A stretch of 64,000 bases of DNA from Typhlomys cinereus (lineage: Eukaryota > Chordata > Mammalia > Rodentia > Platacanthomyidae): contig JALPQD010000358.1 in NCBI GenBank assembly GCA_023101885.1, positions 186,001-250,000 on the forward strand, read 5' to 3'. How positions within the stretch are numbered: position 1 is the stretch's first letter; each line of letters begins with the position of its first letter. Of the stretch, positions 33,776-46,916 are shown piece by piece. The notes below the pieces were generated by a model. It did no database searches, had not been told where the DNA came from, and saw only the letters and a list, made by a program, of their open reading frames with translations. The position numbers and the translations under genes were made by a program.

Positions 33776-36700
33776 ATGTCTGGAATTAACAATAGTTTCT
33801 CCATTATAACACTAAATGTTAATGGACTTAATTCACCGATCAAGAGACACAGATTACAAACTTGGATTAAAAATCACAATCCATCAATCTGTTGCCTGCA
33901 GGAAACCCATCTCACCACAAAAGATAGGCATGCTCTAAAAATAAAAGGCTGGTCAACAATTCTACAAGCAAATGGAAGCAGAAAACAGGCAGGGGTAGCC
34001 ATTATGCTATCAGACAAAGTGGATTTCAAACCAAAAAAAAATTATAAGAGACACGGATGGATACTACATTTTAGTCACAGGTACAATTCACCAGGAAGAT
34101 TTCACAATACTGAACATATATGCACCCAATACGGGCCCCTCCACATTCATTAAGAAAACCCTACAGCGTCTAAAGCAAGAAATCAACCCCCAAACGATAA
34201 TTCTTGGGGACTTCAACACCGCCCTCTCTACATGGGATAGATCAACAGGTCAAAAGCTTCACAGAGACACTTTGAAACTTAATCAAACCCTGAAAGAAAT
34301 GGACCTCACAGATCTCTATCGAACTTTTCACCCACGCACCAAAGAATACACATTTTTCTCAGCAGCACACAGAACTTTCTCCAAAATAGATCACATATTG
34401 GGCCACAAAATGAATCTACACATATACAAGAAAGTTGAAATTCTAACCTGTGCCCTATCAGACCACCACGGCCTAAAGCTGGACATCCACAACACATCAA
34501 ACAAGAGAAAATACACTAACTCCTGGAAACTTAACACTATGATGCTGAATGAGAACTGGATTCAGGAAGAAATTAAAAAGGAAATTCAAGATTTCCTGAA
34601 AGTGAATGATAACGAAAATACAACTTACCAAAATCTCTGGGACACAATGAAAGCTGTTCTAAGAGGTAAGTTCATAGCTCTTAATGCCTACATCAAAAAA
34701 AATGGAAACATGACAAATAAATAACTTGAGAATCCAGCTTAAACCTTTAGAGACACTAGAGAAATCTGATCCCAAATGCAGTAGAAGGGAGAAGGATAGC
34801 AAAATAAGGGAAGAAATATCTGAAATGGAGATTAGGAAAACGATACAGAGAATCAAACAGTCAAAAAGCTGGTTCTTTGAAAAAATCAATAAGATTGATA
34901 CACCCCTAGCTAAATTAACCAAAAGCACGAGAGAGAAAACCCAAATTAACAAAATTGGAAATGAAAATGGAGTTTTCACTATGGATACCCAAGAAATTCA
35001 GAGTATTATCAAGTCACATTTCAAAAACTTATACTCTGTGAAGTTTGACAACAAAAAAGAAATGGATGAATTCCTAAGTAAGCACAACTTACCAAATTGA
35101 ATCAGGAAGTTGTGAATTATTTAAATAGTCTTATAACATATGAGGAAATCAATGAAATAATCTCAAATCTTCCCACCAATAAATGTCCTGGACCCGATGG
35201 ATTCAGCACAGAGTTCTACCAGACATTTAAGGAGCTAATAATACCAATATTCCTTAAGATGTTCCATCAAATAGCAAACCAAAGAACACTACCAGATTCT
35301 TTCTATGAAGCTAATATCATCTTAATCCCAAAACTTAATAAAGATACACTTAAAAAAGAAAACTATAGGTCAATCTCTTCGATGAACACAGATGCAAAGA
35401 TTCTCAACAAAGTCTTAGCAAACTGGATTCCAAAACATATCAAAAAGATCATTCATGGGGAACAAGTAGGTTTTATCCCGGCACTCAAGGTTGGTTCAAC
35501 ATACACCAATCAATAAATGTAATCCATCATACAAACCATTCTAAAATCCAAGACCACATGATACTCTGGATAGATGCAGAATAAGGTTTTGACAAGATCC
35601 AATGGCCTTTTATGATCAAAACCTTAGAGACAGTTGGAATGGAGGAACATTTTTCAATATAATAAAAGCTGTCTACAACAAGCCCACAGCAAGGATTATA
35701 CTCAATGGGGAAAAACTGGAAGCATTCCCACTTTGATCAGGAACTAGACAAGGCTGTCAGTTTTAACCACTTCTTTTCAATATTGTACTTGAAGTCTTGG
35801 CTGAAGACATAAGACAAGAAAGGGAGATAAAAGGGATTCAAATCGGCAAGGAAGAAGTCAAGTTATCCCTATTTTCTGATGACATAATTTTATACATGAG
35901 TGATCCCAAAAACTCCACCAGGAAACTCCTGGAACTATACAGAAGTTCAGCAGGGTAGCAGGATACAAAATAAACCTACAACAATCAGTGGCATTCCTAT
36001 ATGCACAAAATGAAAGAAGTGAAAAAGCCCTGAGAGAAACAATCCCATTTACTATAACTCCTAAAAAAAAGAAATACCTTGGTATAAACCTAACCAAGGA
36101 AGTAAGTGACCTTTACAATGAAAACTTTAAAACCCTAAAAAAAGAAATTACAGAAGACACCAGAAAGTGGAAAGACCTGCTATGTTCTTAGATTGGCATA
36201 ATCAATATTATAAAAATGACCATCCTCCCAAAGGCAATATACAGATTCAATGCTATATCAATTAAAACCCCAAAGGAATTCTTTAAAGAAGTTGATCAAA
36301 CAATCTCAACATTCACATGGAGGCACAAAAAAACCAGGATATCAAAAACAATCCTGAGTAACAAAAACACTGCTGGAGGTATCTCCATACCAAACCTTAG
36401 TCTACACTACAAATCCATAGTTATAAAAACAGCCTGGTACTGGCTCTAAAATGGACACATGGATCAATGGATAAGGATTGAAGACCCAGATATAAGCCCA
36501 CACAACTACAGCCATTTGGTCTTTGACAAAGGGGCCCAAAAACTCCAATGGAAAAGAACAACATCTTCAACACATGGTGCTGGCAAAACTGGATCTCCAC
36601 ATGCAGAAGATTAAAACTGGACCCGTACTTGATACCATGTACAAGAATTAATTCTAAATGGAACAAGGACTTCAATATAAGGTCAGAGACTATGAAAACC

Positions 36701-37572
36701 TTAGTTGAAAGGGTAGGGATCTCCCTGGAGCTGAATGGACTAAGCCAACAGTTCCTAATCGGAAATCCAATAGCGCAGTTAATACAAACAACACTCATCA
36801 GATGGAATCTTATGAAATTAAAGAGCTTCTGTTCAGATAAAGAGATTGTAACTCGAGCACAAAAGCAACCCACAGAATGGGAGAAAATCTTCACTAACCA
36901 TGTATCTGATAGAGCTCTATTAGAAAACTAAACACCAAGGAAACAAATGGGTCCATTAAAAAATGGGCCTTGGAACTTAAAAGAAACTTTACCAAGGACG
37001 AAAATTAAATGTCTAACAAATATCTTAAAAAATGCTCCACATCCTTAGCCACCAGGGAAGTGCAAATCAAAACTTCCCTGAGATATCATCTCACCCTGGT
37101 CAGGATGGCAAAAATCCACAATACAACAACACCAAATGCTGGAGAGGATGTGGAGAGAGGGGAACTCTCCTACGTTGCTGGTAGGAATGCAGGCTCATAC
37201 AACCACTCTGGCGAGCTGTCTGGCAATTCTTAAAGAAGTTAGATTGAAATGCCATATGACCCTCCTATTCCACTTTTGGGAATAACCCCTCATACAGCAA
37301 AAATTCTCCTTGATAGCACAAGCACAACCATGTTCATAGCAGCTCTGCTTACAATAGCAAAGTCATGGAATCAACCCAAATGTCCAACAGTTGACGAGTG
37401 GATAAGGAAAATGTGGTACATTTATATAATGGAATGCTACTCAGCCATCAAAAATGATGAATTACTGGAATTTGCCAGGAAATGGATGGAATTAGAAACA
37501 ATTATATTGAGTGAAGTATCCCAGAAACAGAAAATTAAGCGTCGTATGTACTCCCTAATAGGTGGCTCCTAG
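33776..37572 (+). pseudogene. Hybrid L1 ORF2 across units 1/2 (Y endonuclease, O RT), broken
   Basis: ORF2 starts with [10 protein letters not shown]. The endonuclease reading frame is lost by one extra A at about 34033-34041 after some 88 codons and reopens in another frame. From 34659 the sequence derives from O and carries the O lesions: an 8-A run shifting the frame at about 34695, TGA near 35098, TAA near 35581, TGA near 35734, TAG near 36189 and TAA near 36447. The C-terminus KRRMYSLIGGS is kept. No RT can be made. Confidence 0.92.
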
Positions 37573-40500
37573 TACGAAACCCACTTAGAGACACACTCAA
37601 AGATAAATCTCTGTAATACCTACAGTAATTGCAAAGTTTATAAACAAGAGGGAAGGGGAAGGAGGGCCCCACCAAAAACAAGGAGACAGTGGATCATGTT
37701 ATAGCAGAAAAAATAGGCCACCATCAAGGACTGCAAGTAAGTAATGAGACATCTGGTTAAGCTCATAGACTGTCCTTCCTGGTCACTTGTATCTGATGGG
37801 GCATGATCTTACCAGAAAGGGAGGGCATACAGTCTGGCAGATAGAAGGTAACCATTTTACAATGGGAGACTCACCTACCCCTCACCACAGTCTCCTACTC
37901 TTATTCCATATACCTTTGAATCAGCTTTTTATCTCTGACCAGCGGGTGACATCCAATACCCATCAGGATGAAGTGAAGGGCATTGCAGGAGCAGCAAAAC
38001 TGAAAAAAAAAATCAACAAACCATAATTCAGAACATCAGAGTCTCTATATCAACCACTTGGAATCAGGTCTACCTAATCTCTCCCCATCCTGAAGCTGAG
38101 GGAAATTTGGGAAGAGCGTCGGTAAGATTGTAAGAGCACAAAGATGGGAGGAGTCATGATATGCAAGATACTCGACACAAGTTAGGGCCAAAGCAATTAT
38201 AATAGGACTCTGCATGATCTGTGCAATGACCAACATATCATTGACATTTCAAAGTCTACCATGGACTAAAGGCGCTAGGATCCTTAGAAGCAAGGGATTA
38301 ATAGTCACAATAGTGTTCCTATACTTAAGAGGAACACAAAAAGAGTTCTAGGAAATGCCACTCAGTCCTTACACCTCTTCAGAGAGGAGGACCCAGAGGA
38401 AAGTTTGATATACACATTAAAGGATGCTTCAGAGATGAGGGGAGGGGGCACTGGGAGAAAGGGAGGGAGGGGGAAAGGAAGGGAAAAAGGGGGGGAAGTA
38501 GGGAGGTCTAGGATGAGGTGGAGGGAGGGTGGGGCAGGGGTACCTATTACATTTGTATGAGCAGAAAATAAATAAATAATAAAAGAAACTTAAAAAAAAA
38601 CACTGCTGGAGGTATCACCATATCAAACCTGAATCTATATTACAAATCCATAGTAATAAAAGCAGCCTGGTACTGGCTCTAAAAGAGACATGTAGATTAA
38701 TGGAGAAGGGTGGAACACCCAGGTATAAGTACATACAATTACAGCCATTTGATCATTGACAAAGTGGTCTAAAAGAATTCAATGGGAACAATGCCAAAGT
38801 CAAAGTGCAAATCCATGAGAAGCAACACTCAAGTAAACAAATTTCCCACTGAAGGAATTAATCCCATAATGTTAGACTCCAACAAGAACAAACCCGCGGA
38901 AAAAGGCCAAGAAAGCCTGACCCAGGATAACGACTTTCAAAATATGATCATTACCATGTTCAATACTATGAAAGAGGAAATCCGGGAGGAATTACATAAT
39001 CGAATCAATCGCTTTGAAGAGGAACACAACAGACATCTGGAGGAGTTGAAAAAAACAGTGCAAGAAACAAAAAGTGGCATAGAGCAGTTAAAACAAACTC
39101 AAGCAGAGTTTAAAACTGAGCTAAAAGACAAGTTATCTTCAACCCAGAACGCCACAGAGAGTCTAATCAACAGAACTAATGAAGCAGAAAACAGAATTTC
39201 AGACCTTGAAGATAAAGTGGGAGTACTAACCAGCTCAATGGAAGAGGTTGTTAAAGCCAAAAAGATACTTGAGAGAAATATCCAAGCGATATGGGACACC
39301 CTGAAGAAGCCTAACATGCGTATTCATGGAATACCAGAGCAAGAATCTCAAAATACCACCCCTGAGGAAATTTTTCAAACGATCATCAAGGAAAACTTTC
39401 CTCATCTAAAAAAAGAGAGGCCCATTCATATACAAGAGGCATTCCGCACCCCAAACAGATACGACCAAAATAGAAGCACACCGCGGCAAATAATAGTTAA
39501 AACACTCCACATTCAAGATAAAGAACTGGTGCTGAGAGCTTCAAGGGAGAAAAAAACAAGTCACTTTTAAAGGCAAACCTATTAAAATAACAAATGACTT
39601 CTCAGTCGAAACAGTAAAAGCAAGAAGAGCTTGGAGAGACATACTTCAAGTATTGAATGAGCAAAAATGTCAACCCAGGCTGATTTACCCTGCAAAACTA
39701 TCAGTCATGATCGAGGGAGAAAGAAAAATTTTCCAGCACAAAGACAACTTTAAGGGATACATGGCCACCAAACCAGGCCTTCAAAAAATGCTAGAAATGA
39801 TACTCAAGCGTGAAGAAAAAAACAGGCATATCCAGGAGAACAGAAGGCAAATATAACACCATTAAAAGCGAAGCAATATACTTATAAAAGCTACTAAACA
39901 TAATAAATGTCTGGAATTAACAATAGTTTCTCCATTATAACACTAAATGTTAATGGACTTAATTCACCGATCAAGAGACACAGATTACAAACTTGGATTA
40001 AAAATCACAATCCATCAATCTGTTGCCTGCAGGAAACCCATCTCACCACAAAAGATAGGCATGCTCTAAAAATAAAAGGCTGGTCAACAATTCTACAAGC
40101 AAATGGAAGCAGAAAACAGGCAGGGGTAGCCATTATGCTATCAGACAAAGTGGATTTCAAACCAAAAAAAATTATAAGAGACACGGATGGATACTACATT
40201 TTAGTCACAGGTACAATTCACCAGGAAGATTTCACAATACTGAACATATATGCACCCAATACGGGCCCCTCCACATTCATTAAGAAAACCCTACAGCGTC
40301 TAAAGCAAGAAATCAACCCCCAAACGATAATTCTTGGGGACTTCAACACCGCCCTCTCTACATGGGATAGATCAACAGGTCAAAAGCTTCACAGAGACAC
40401 TTTGAAACTTAATCAAACCCTGAAAGAAATGGACCTCACAGATCTCTATCGAACTTTTCACCCACGCACCAAAGAATACACATTTTTCTCAGCAGCACAC

Positions 40501-40788
40501 AGAACTTTCTCCAAAATAGATCACATATTGGGCCACAAAATGAATCTACACATATACAAGAAAGTTGAAATTCTAACCTGTGCCCTATCAGACCACCACG
40601 GCCTAAAGCTGGACATCCACAACACATCAAACAAGAGAAAATACACTAACTCCTGGAAACTTAACACTATGATGCTGAATGAGAACTGGATTCAGGAAGA
40701 AATTAAAAAGGAAATTCAAGATTTCCTGAAAGTGAATGATAACGAAAATACAACTTACCAAAATCTCTGGGACACAATGAAAGCTGTT
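34659..40788 (+). repeat. Array unit 2
   Basis: Near-identical to units 3 and 4. It shares the 7-A frameshift in ORF1 with unit 1 (about 39550-39556). Its ORF2 endonuclease part (starting at 39907) is intact. Confidence 0.93.
38782..39856 (+). pseudogene. L1 ORF1 in unit 2, frameshifted near the end
   Basis: Identical in structure to unit 1's ORF1, with the same 7-A run (about 39550-39556), giving a 262-residue product that lacks the end of the C-terminal domain. The first in-frame ATG (38782) lies in the duplicated target sequence of the Y insertion. The natural ORF1 ATG is 9 bases on (38791). Confidence 0.9.
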
Positions 40789-43702
40789 CTAAGAGGTAAG
40801 TTCATAGCTCTTAATGCCTACATCAAAAAAAATGGAAACATGACAAATAAATAACTTGAGAATCCAGCTTAAACCTTTAGAGACACTAGAGAAATCTGAT
40901 CCCAAATGCAGTAGAAGGGAGAAGGATAGCAAAATAAGGGAAGAAATATCTGAAATGGAGATTAGGAAAACGATACAGAGAATCAAACAGTCAAAAAGCT
41001 GGTTCTTTGAAAAAATCAATAAGATTGATACACCCCTAGCTAAATTAACCAAAAGCACGAGAGAGAAAACCCAAATTAACAAAATTGGAAATGAAAATGG
41101 AGTTTTCACTATGGATACCCAAGAAATTCAGAGTATTATCAAGTCACATTTCAAAAACTTATACTCTGTGAAGTTTGACAACAAAAAAGAAATGGATGAA
41201 TTCCTAAGTAAGCACAACTTACCAAATTGAATCAGGAAGTTGTGAATTATTTAAATAGTCTTATAACATATGAGGAAATCAATGAAATAATCTCAAATCT
41301 TCCCACCAATAAATGTCCTGGACCCGATGGATTCAGCACAGAGTTCTACCAGACATTTAAGGAGCTAATAATACCAATATTCCTTAAGATGTTCCATCAA
41401 ATAGCAAACCAAAGAACACTACCAGATTCTTTCTATGAAGCTAATATCATCTTAATCCCAAAACTTAATAAAGATACACTTAAAAAAGAAAACTATAGGT
41501 CAATCTCTTCGATGAACACAGATGCAAAGATTCTCAACAAAGTCTTAGCAAACTGGATTCCAAAACATATCAAAAAGATCATTCATGGGGAACAAGTAGG
41601 TTTTATCCCGGCACTCAAGGTTGGTTCAACATACACCAATCAATAAATGTAATCCATCATACAAACCATTCTAAAATCCAAGACCACATGATACTCTGGA
41701 TAGATGCAGAATAAGGTTTTGACAAGATCCAATGGCCTTTTATGATCAAAACCTTAGAGACAGTTGGAATGGAGGAACATTTTTCAATATAATAAAAGCT
41801 GTCTACAACAAGCCCACAGCAAGGATTATACTCAATGGGGAAAAACTGGAAGCATTCCCACTTTGATCAGGAACTAGACAAGGCTGTCAGTTTTAACCAC
41901 TTCTTTTCAATATTGTACTTGAAGTCTTGGCTGAAGACATAAGACAAGAAAGGGAGATAAAAGGGATTCAAATCGGCAAGGAAGAAGTCAAGTTATCCCT
42001 ATTTTCTGATGACATAATTTTATACATGAGTGATCCCAAAAACTCCACCAGGAAACTCCTGGAACTATACAGAAGTTCAGCAGGGTAGCAGGATACAAAA
42101 TAAACCTACAACAATCAGTGGCATTCCTATATGCACAAAATGAAAGAAGTGAAAAAGCCCTGAGAGAAACAATCCCATTTACTATAACTCCTAAAAAAAA
42201 GAAATACCTTGGTATAAACCTAACCAAGGAAGTAAGTGACCTTTACAATGAAAACTTTAAAACCCTAAAAAAAGAAATTACAGAAGACACCAGAAAGTGG
42301 AAAGACCTGCTATGTTCTTAGATTGGCATAATCAATATTATAAAAATGACCATCCTCCCAAAGGCAATATACAGATTCAATGCTATATCAATTAAAACCC
42401 CAAAGGAATTCTTTAAAGAAGTTGATCAAACAATCTCAACATTCACATGGAGGCACAAAAAAACCAGGATATCAAAAACAATCCTGAGTAACAAAAACAC
42501 TGCTGGAGGTATCTCCATACCAAACCTTAGTCTACACTACAAATCCATAGTTATAAAAACAGCCTGGTACTGGCTCTAAAATGGACACATGGATCAATGG
42601 ATAAGGATTGAAGACCCAGATATAAGCCCACACAACTACAGCCATTTGGTCTTTGACAAAGGGGCCCAAAAACTCCAATGGAAAAGAACAACATCTTCAA
42701 CACATGGTGCTGGCAAAACTGGATCTCCACATGCAGAAGATTAAAACTGGACCCGTACTTGATACCATGTACAAGAATTAATTCTAAATGGAACAAGGAC
42801 TTCAATATAAGGTCAGAGACTATGAAAACCTTAGTTGAAAGGGTAGGGATCTCCCTGGAGCTGAATGGACTAAGCCAACAGTTCCTAATCGGAAATCCAA
42901 TAGCGCAGTTAATACAAACAACACTCATCAGATGGAATCTTATGAAATTAAAGAGCTTCTGTTCAGATAAAGAGATTGTAACTCGAGCACAAAAGCAACC
43001 CACAGAATGGGAGAAAATCTTCACTAACCATGTATCTGATAGAGCTCTATTAGAAAACTAAACACCAAGGAAACAAATGGGTCCATTAAAAAATGGGCCT
43101 TGGAACTTAAAAGAAACTTTACCAAGGACGAAAATTAAATGTCTAACAAATATCTTAAAAAATGCTCCACATCCTTAGCCACCAGGGAAGTGCAAATCAA
43201 AACTTCCCTGAGATATCATCTCACCCTGGTCAGGATGGCAAAAATCCACAATACAACAACACCAAATGCTGGAGAGGATGTGGAGAGAGGGGAACTCTCC
43301 TACGTTGCTGGTAGGAATGCAGGCTCATACAACCACTCTGGCGAGCTGTCTGGCAATTCTTAAAGAAGTTAGATTGAAATGCCATATGACCCTCCTATTC
43401 CACTTTTGGGAATAACCCCTCATACAGCAAAAATTCTCCTTGATAGCACAAGCACAACCATGTTCATAGCAGCTCTGCTTACAATAGCAAAGTCATGGAA
43501 TCAACCCAAATGTCCAACAGTTGACGAGTGGATAAGGAAAATGTGGTACATTTATATAATGGAATGCTACTCAGCCATCAAAAATGATGAATTACTGGAA
43601 TTTGCCAGGAAATGGATGGAATTAGAAACAATTATATTGAGTGAAGTATCCCAGAAACAGAAAATTAAGCGTCGTATGTACTCCCTAATAGGTGGCTCCT
43701 AG
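39907..43702 (+). pseudogene. Hybrid L1 ORF2 across units 2/3: intact endonuclease, dead RT
   Basis: The first 315 codons (39907-40854) are open. They encode the whole apurinic-type endonuclease that nicks target DNA. Catalytic and metal-site residues are visible as N14 (LNVN), E43 (LQETH), D145 and N147 (GDFN), the KIDHILGH segment and the SDHH motif (about residues 228-231). About 80 residues of linker follow. The frame then ends in NMTNK, because the O-derived half has an 8-A run where Y has 7. The rest carries the O nonsense codons and reads FSDD for FADD. If translated, the product would be a free endonuclease domain without RT. Confidence 0.92.
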
Positions 43703-46700
43703 TACGAAACCCACTTAGAGACACACTCAAAGATAAATCTCTGTAATACCTACAGTAATTGCAAAGTTTATAAACAAGAGGGAAGGGGAAGGAGGGCCCC
43801 ACCAAAAACAAGGAGACAGTGGATCATGTTATAGCAGAAAAAATAGGCCACCATCAAGGACTGCAAGTAAGTAATGAGACATCTGGTTAAGCTCATAGAC
43901 TGTCCTTCCTGGTCACTTGTATCTGATGGGGCATGATCTTACCAGAAAGGGAGGGCATACAGTCTGGCAGATAGAAGGTAACCATTTTACAATGGGAGAC
44001 TCACCTACCCCTCACCACAGTCTCCTACTCTTATTCCATATACCTTTGAATCAGCTTTTTATCTCTGACCAGCGGGTGACATCCAATACCCATCAGGATG
44101 AAGTGAAGGGCATTGCAGGAGCAGCAAAACTGAAAAAAAAAATCAACAAACCATAATTCAGAACATCAGAGTCTCTATATCAACCACTTGGAATCAGGTC
44201 TACCTAATCTCTCCCCATCCTGAAGCTGAGGGAAATTTGGGAAGAGCGTCGGTAAGATTGTAAGAGCACAAAGATGGGAGGAGTCATGATATGCAAGATA
44301 CTCGACACAAGTTAGGGCCAAAGCAATTATAATAGGACTCTGCATGATCTGTGCAATGACCAACATATCATTGACATTTCAAAGTCTACCATGGACTAAA
44401 GGCGCTAGGATCCTTAGAAGCAAGGGATTAATAGTCACAATAGTGTTCCTATACTTAAGAGGAACACAAAAAGAGTTCTAGGAAATGCCACTCAGTCCTT
44501 ACACCTCTTCAGAGAGGAGGACCCAGAGGAAAGTTTGATATACACATTAAAGGATGCTTCAGAGATGAGGGGAGGGGGCACTGGGAGAAAGGGAGGGAGG
44601 GGGAAAGGAAGGGAAAAAGGGGGGGAAGTAGGGAGGTCTAGGATGAGGTGGAGGGAGGGTGGGGCAGGGGTACCTATTACATTTGTATGAGCAGAAAATA
44701 AATAAATAATAAAAGAAACTTAAAAAAAACACTGCTGGAGGTATCACCATATCAAACCTGAATCTATATTACAAATCCATAGTAATAAAAGCAGCCTGGT
44801 ACTGGCTCTAAAAGAGACATGTAGATTAATGGAGAAGGGTGGAACACCCAGGTATAAGTACATACAATTACAGCCATTTGATCATTGACAAAGTGGTCTA
44901 AAAGAATTCAATGGGAACAATGCCAAAGTCAAAGTGCAAATCCATGAGAAGCAACACTCAAGTAAACAAATTTCCCACTGAAGGAATTAATCCCATAATG
45001 TTAGACTCCAACAAGAACAAACCCGCGGAAAAAGGCCAAGAAAGCCTGACCCAGGATAACGACTTTCAAAATATGATCATTACCATGTTCAATACTATGA
45101 AAGAGGAAATCCGGGAGGAATTACATAATCGAATCAATCGCTTTGAAGAGGAACACAACAGACATCTGGAGGAGTTGAAAAAAACAGTGCAAGAAACAAA
45201 AAGTGGCATAGAGCAGTTAAAACAAACTCAAGCAGAGTTTAAAACTGAGCTAAAAGACAAGTTATCTTCAACCCAGAACGCCACAGAGAGTCTAATCAAC
45301 AGAACTAATGAAGCAGAAAACAGAATTTCAGACCTTGAAGATAAAGTGGGAGTACTAACCAGCTCAATGGAAGAGGTTGTTAAAGCCAAAAAGATACTTG
45401 AGAGAAATATCCAAGCGATATGGGACACCCTGAAGAAGCCTAACATGCGTATTCATGGAATACCAGAGCAAGAATCTCAAAATACCACCCCTGAGGAAAT
45501 TTTTCAAACGATCATCAAGGAAAACTTTCCTCATCTAAAAAAAGAGAGGCCCATTCATATACAAGAGGCATTCCGCACCCCAAACAGATACGACCAAAAT
45601 AGAAGCACACCGCGGCAAATAATAGTTAAAACACTCCACATTCAAGATAAAGAACTGGTGCTGAGAGCTTCAAGGGAGAAAAAACAAGTCACTTTTAAAG
45701 GCAAACCTATTAAAATAACAAATGACTTCTCAGTCGAAACAGTAAAAGCAAGAAGAGCTTGGAGAGACATACTTCAAGTATTGAATGAGCAAAAATGTCA
45801 ACCCAGGCTGATTTACCCTGCAAAACTATCAGTCATGATCGAGGGAGAAAGAAAAATTTTCCAGCACAAAGACAACTTTAAGGGATACATGGCCACCAAA
45901 CCAGGCCTTCAAAAAATGCTAGAAATGATACTCAAGCGTGAAGAAAAAAACAGGCATATCCAGGAGAACAGAAGGCAAATATAACACCATTAAAAGCGAA
46001 GCAATATACTTATAAAAGCTACTAAACATAATAAATGTCTGGAATTAACAATAGTTTCTCCATTATAACACTAAATGTTAATGGACTTAATTCACCGATC
46101 AAGAGACACAGATTACAAACTTGGATTAAAAATCACAATCCATCAATCTGTTGCCTGCAGGAAACCCATCTCACCACAAAAGATAGGCATGCTCTAAAAA
46201 TAAAAGGCTGGTCAACAATTCTACAAGCAAATGGAAGCAGAAAACAGGCAGGGGTAGCCATTATGCTATCAGACAAAGTGGATTTCAAACCAAAAAAAAT
46301 TATAAGAGACACGGATGGATACTACATTTTAGTCACAGGTACAATTCACCAGGAAGATTTCACAATACTGAACATATATGCACCCAATACGGGCCCCTCC
46401 ACATTCATTAAGAAAACCCTACAGCGTCTAAAGCAAGAAATCAACCCCCAAACGATAATTCTTGGGGACTTCAACACCGCCCTCTCTACATGGGATAGAT
46501 CAACAGGTCAAAAGCTTCACAGAGACACTTTGAAACTTAATCAAACCCTGAAAGAAATGGACCTCACAGATCTCTATCGAACTTTTCACCCACGCACCAA
46601 AGAATACACATTTTTCTCAGCAGCACACAGAACTTTCTCCAAAATAGATCACATATTGGGCCACAAAATGAATCTACACATATACAAGAAAGTTGAAATT

Positions 46701-46916
46701 CTAACCTGTGCCCTATCAGACCACCACGGCCTAAAGCTGGACATCCACAACACATCAAACAAGAGAAAATACACTAACTCCTGGAAACTTAACACTATGA
46801 TGCTGAATGAGAACTGGATTCAGGAAGAAATTAAAAAGGAAATTCAAGATTTCCTGAAAGTGAATGATAACGAAAATACAACTTACCAAAATCTCTGGGA
46901 CACAATGAAAGCTGTT
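40789..46916 (+). repeat. Array unit 3
   Basis: Carries an intact ORF1 (44911-45984) and an intact ORF2 endonuclease part (from 46035). The A run before the H fragment is one base shorter than in units 1, 2 and 4. Confidence 0.93.
44911..45984 (+). CDS. L1 ORF1 protein, intact (unit 3)
   Basis: Open frame of 357 residues, the usual length for rodent L1 ORF1p, a trimeric RNA-binding chaperone found with L1 RNA in cytoplasmic particles. Residues about 45-150 form a coiled coil rich in E, K and L heptads (EELHNRINRFEEEHNRHLEE, ISDLEDKVGVLTSSMEEV). The RRM (about 155-255) has the NMRIHGIPEQESQN motif. The basic C-terminal domain (about 260-340) has LRASREKKQVTFKGKPIKIT and RRAWRDIL. The first ATG (44911) lies in the Y target-site duplication. 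The natural L1 start is MPKSK at 44920, which is more likely the authentic N-terminus. There is no L1 promoter upstream, only the H fragment and the O 3' end, so expression would need read-through. Confidence 0.9.
   Translation: MGTMPKSKCKSMRSNTQVNKFPTEGINPIMLDSNKNKPAEKGQESLTQDNDFQNMIITMFNTMKEEIREELHNRINRFEEEHNRHLEELKKTVQETKSGIEQLKQTQAEFKTELKDKLSSTQNATESLINRTNEAENRISDLEDKVGVLTSSMEEVVKAKKILERNIQAIWDTLKKPNMRIHGIPEQESQNTTPEEIFQTIIKENFPHLKKERPIHIQEAFRTPNRYDQNRSTPRQIIVKTLHIQDKELVLRASREKKQVTFKGKPIKITNDFSVETVKARRAWRDILQVLNEQKCQPRLIYPAKLSVMIEGERKIFQHKDNFKGYMATKPGLQKMLEMILKREEKNRHIQENRRQI

Larger units (their letters stand above)
28531..34658 (+). repeat. Array unit 1
   Basis: First unit. Private variants: an extra A near 30898, ACTTATATCTGATGGGCATG near 31665-31680 where the other units have ACTTGTATCTGATGGGGCATG, and single-base losses near 31825 and 31980. 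ORF1 is frameshifted by a 7-A instead of 6-A run (about 33419-33425). The ORF2 endonuclease part is frameshifted by a 9-A instead of 8-A run (about 34033-34041). Confidence 0.93.

Noticed and set aside
33522..36931. Many minus-strand open frames of 64-157 codons recurring in each unit
   Set aside because: They are reverse-strand shadows of ORF1/ORF2. They recur only because the unit recurs.
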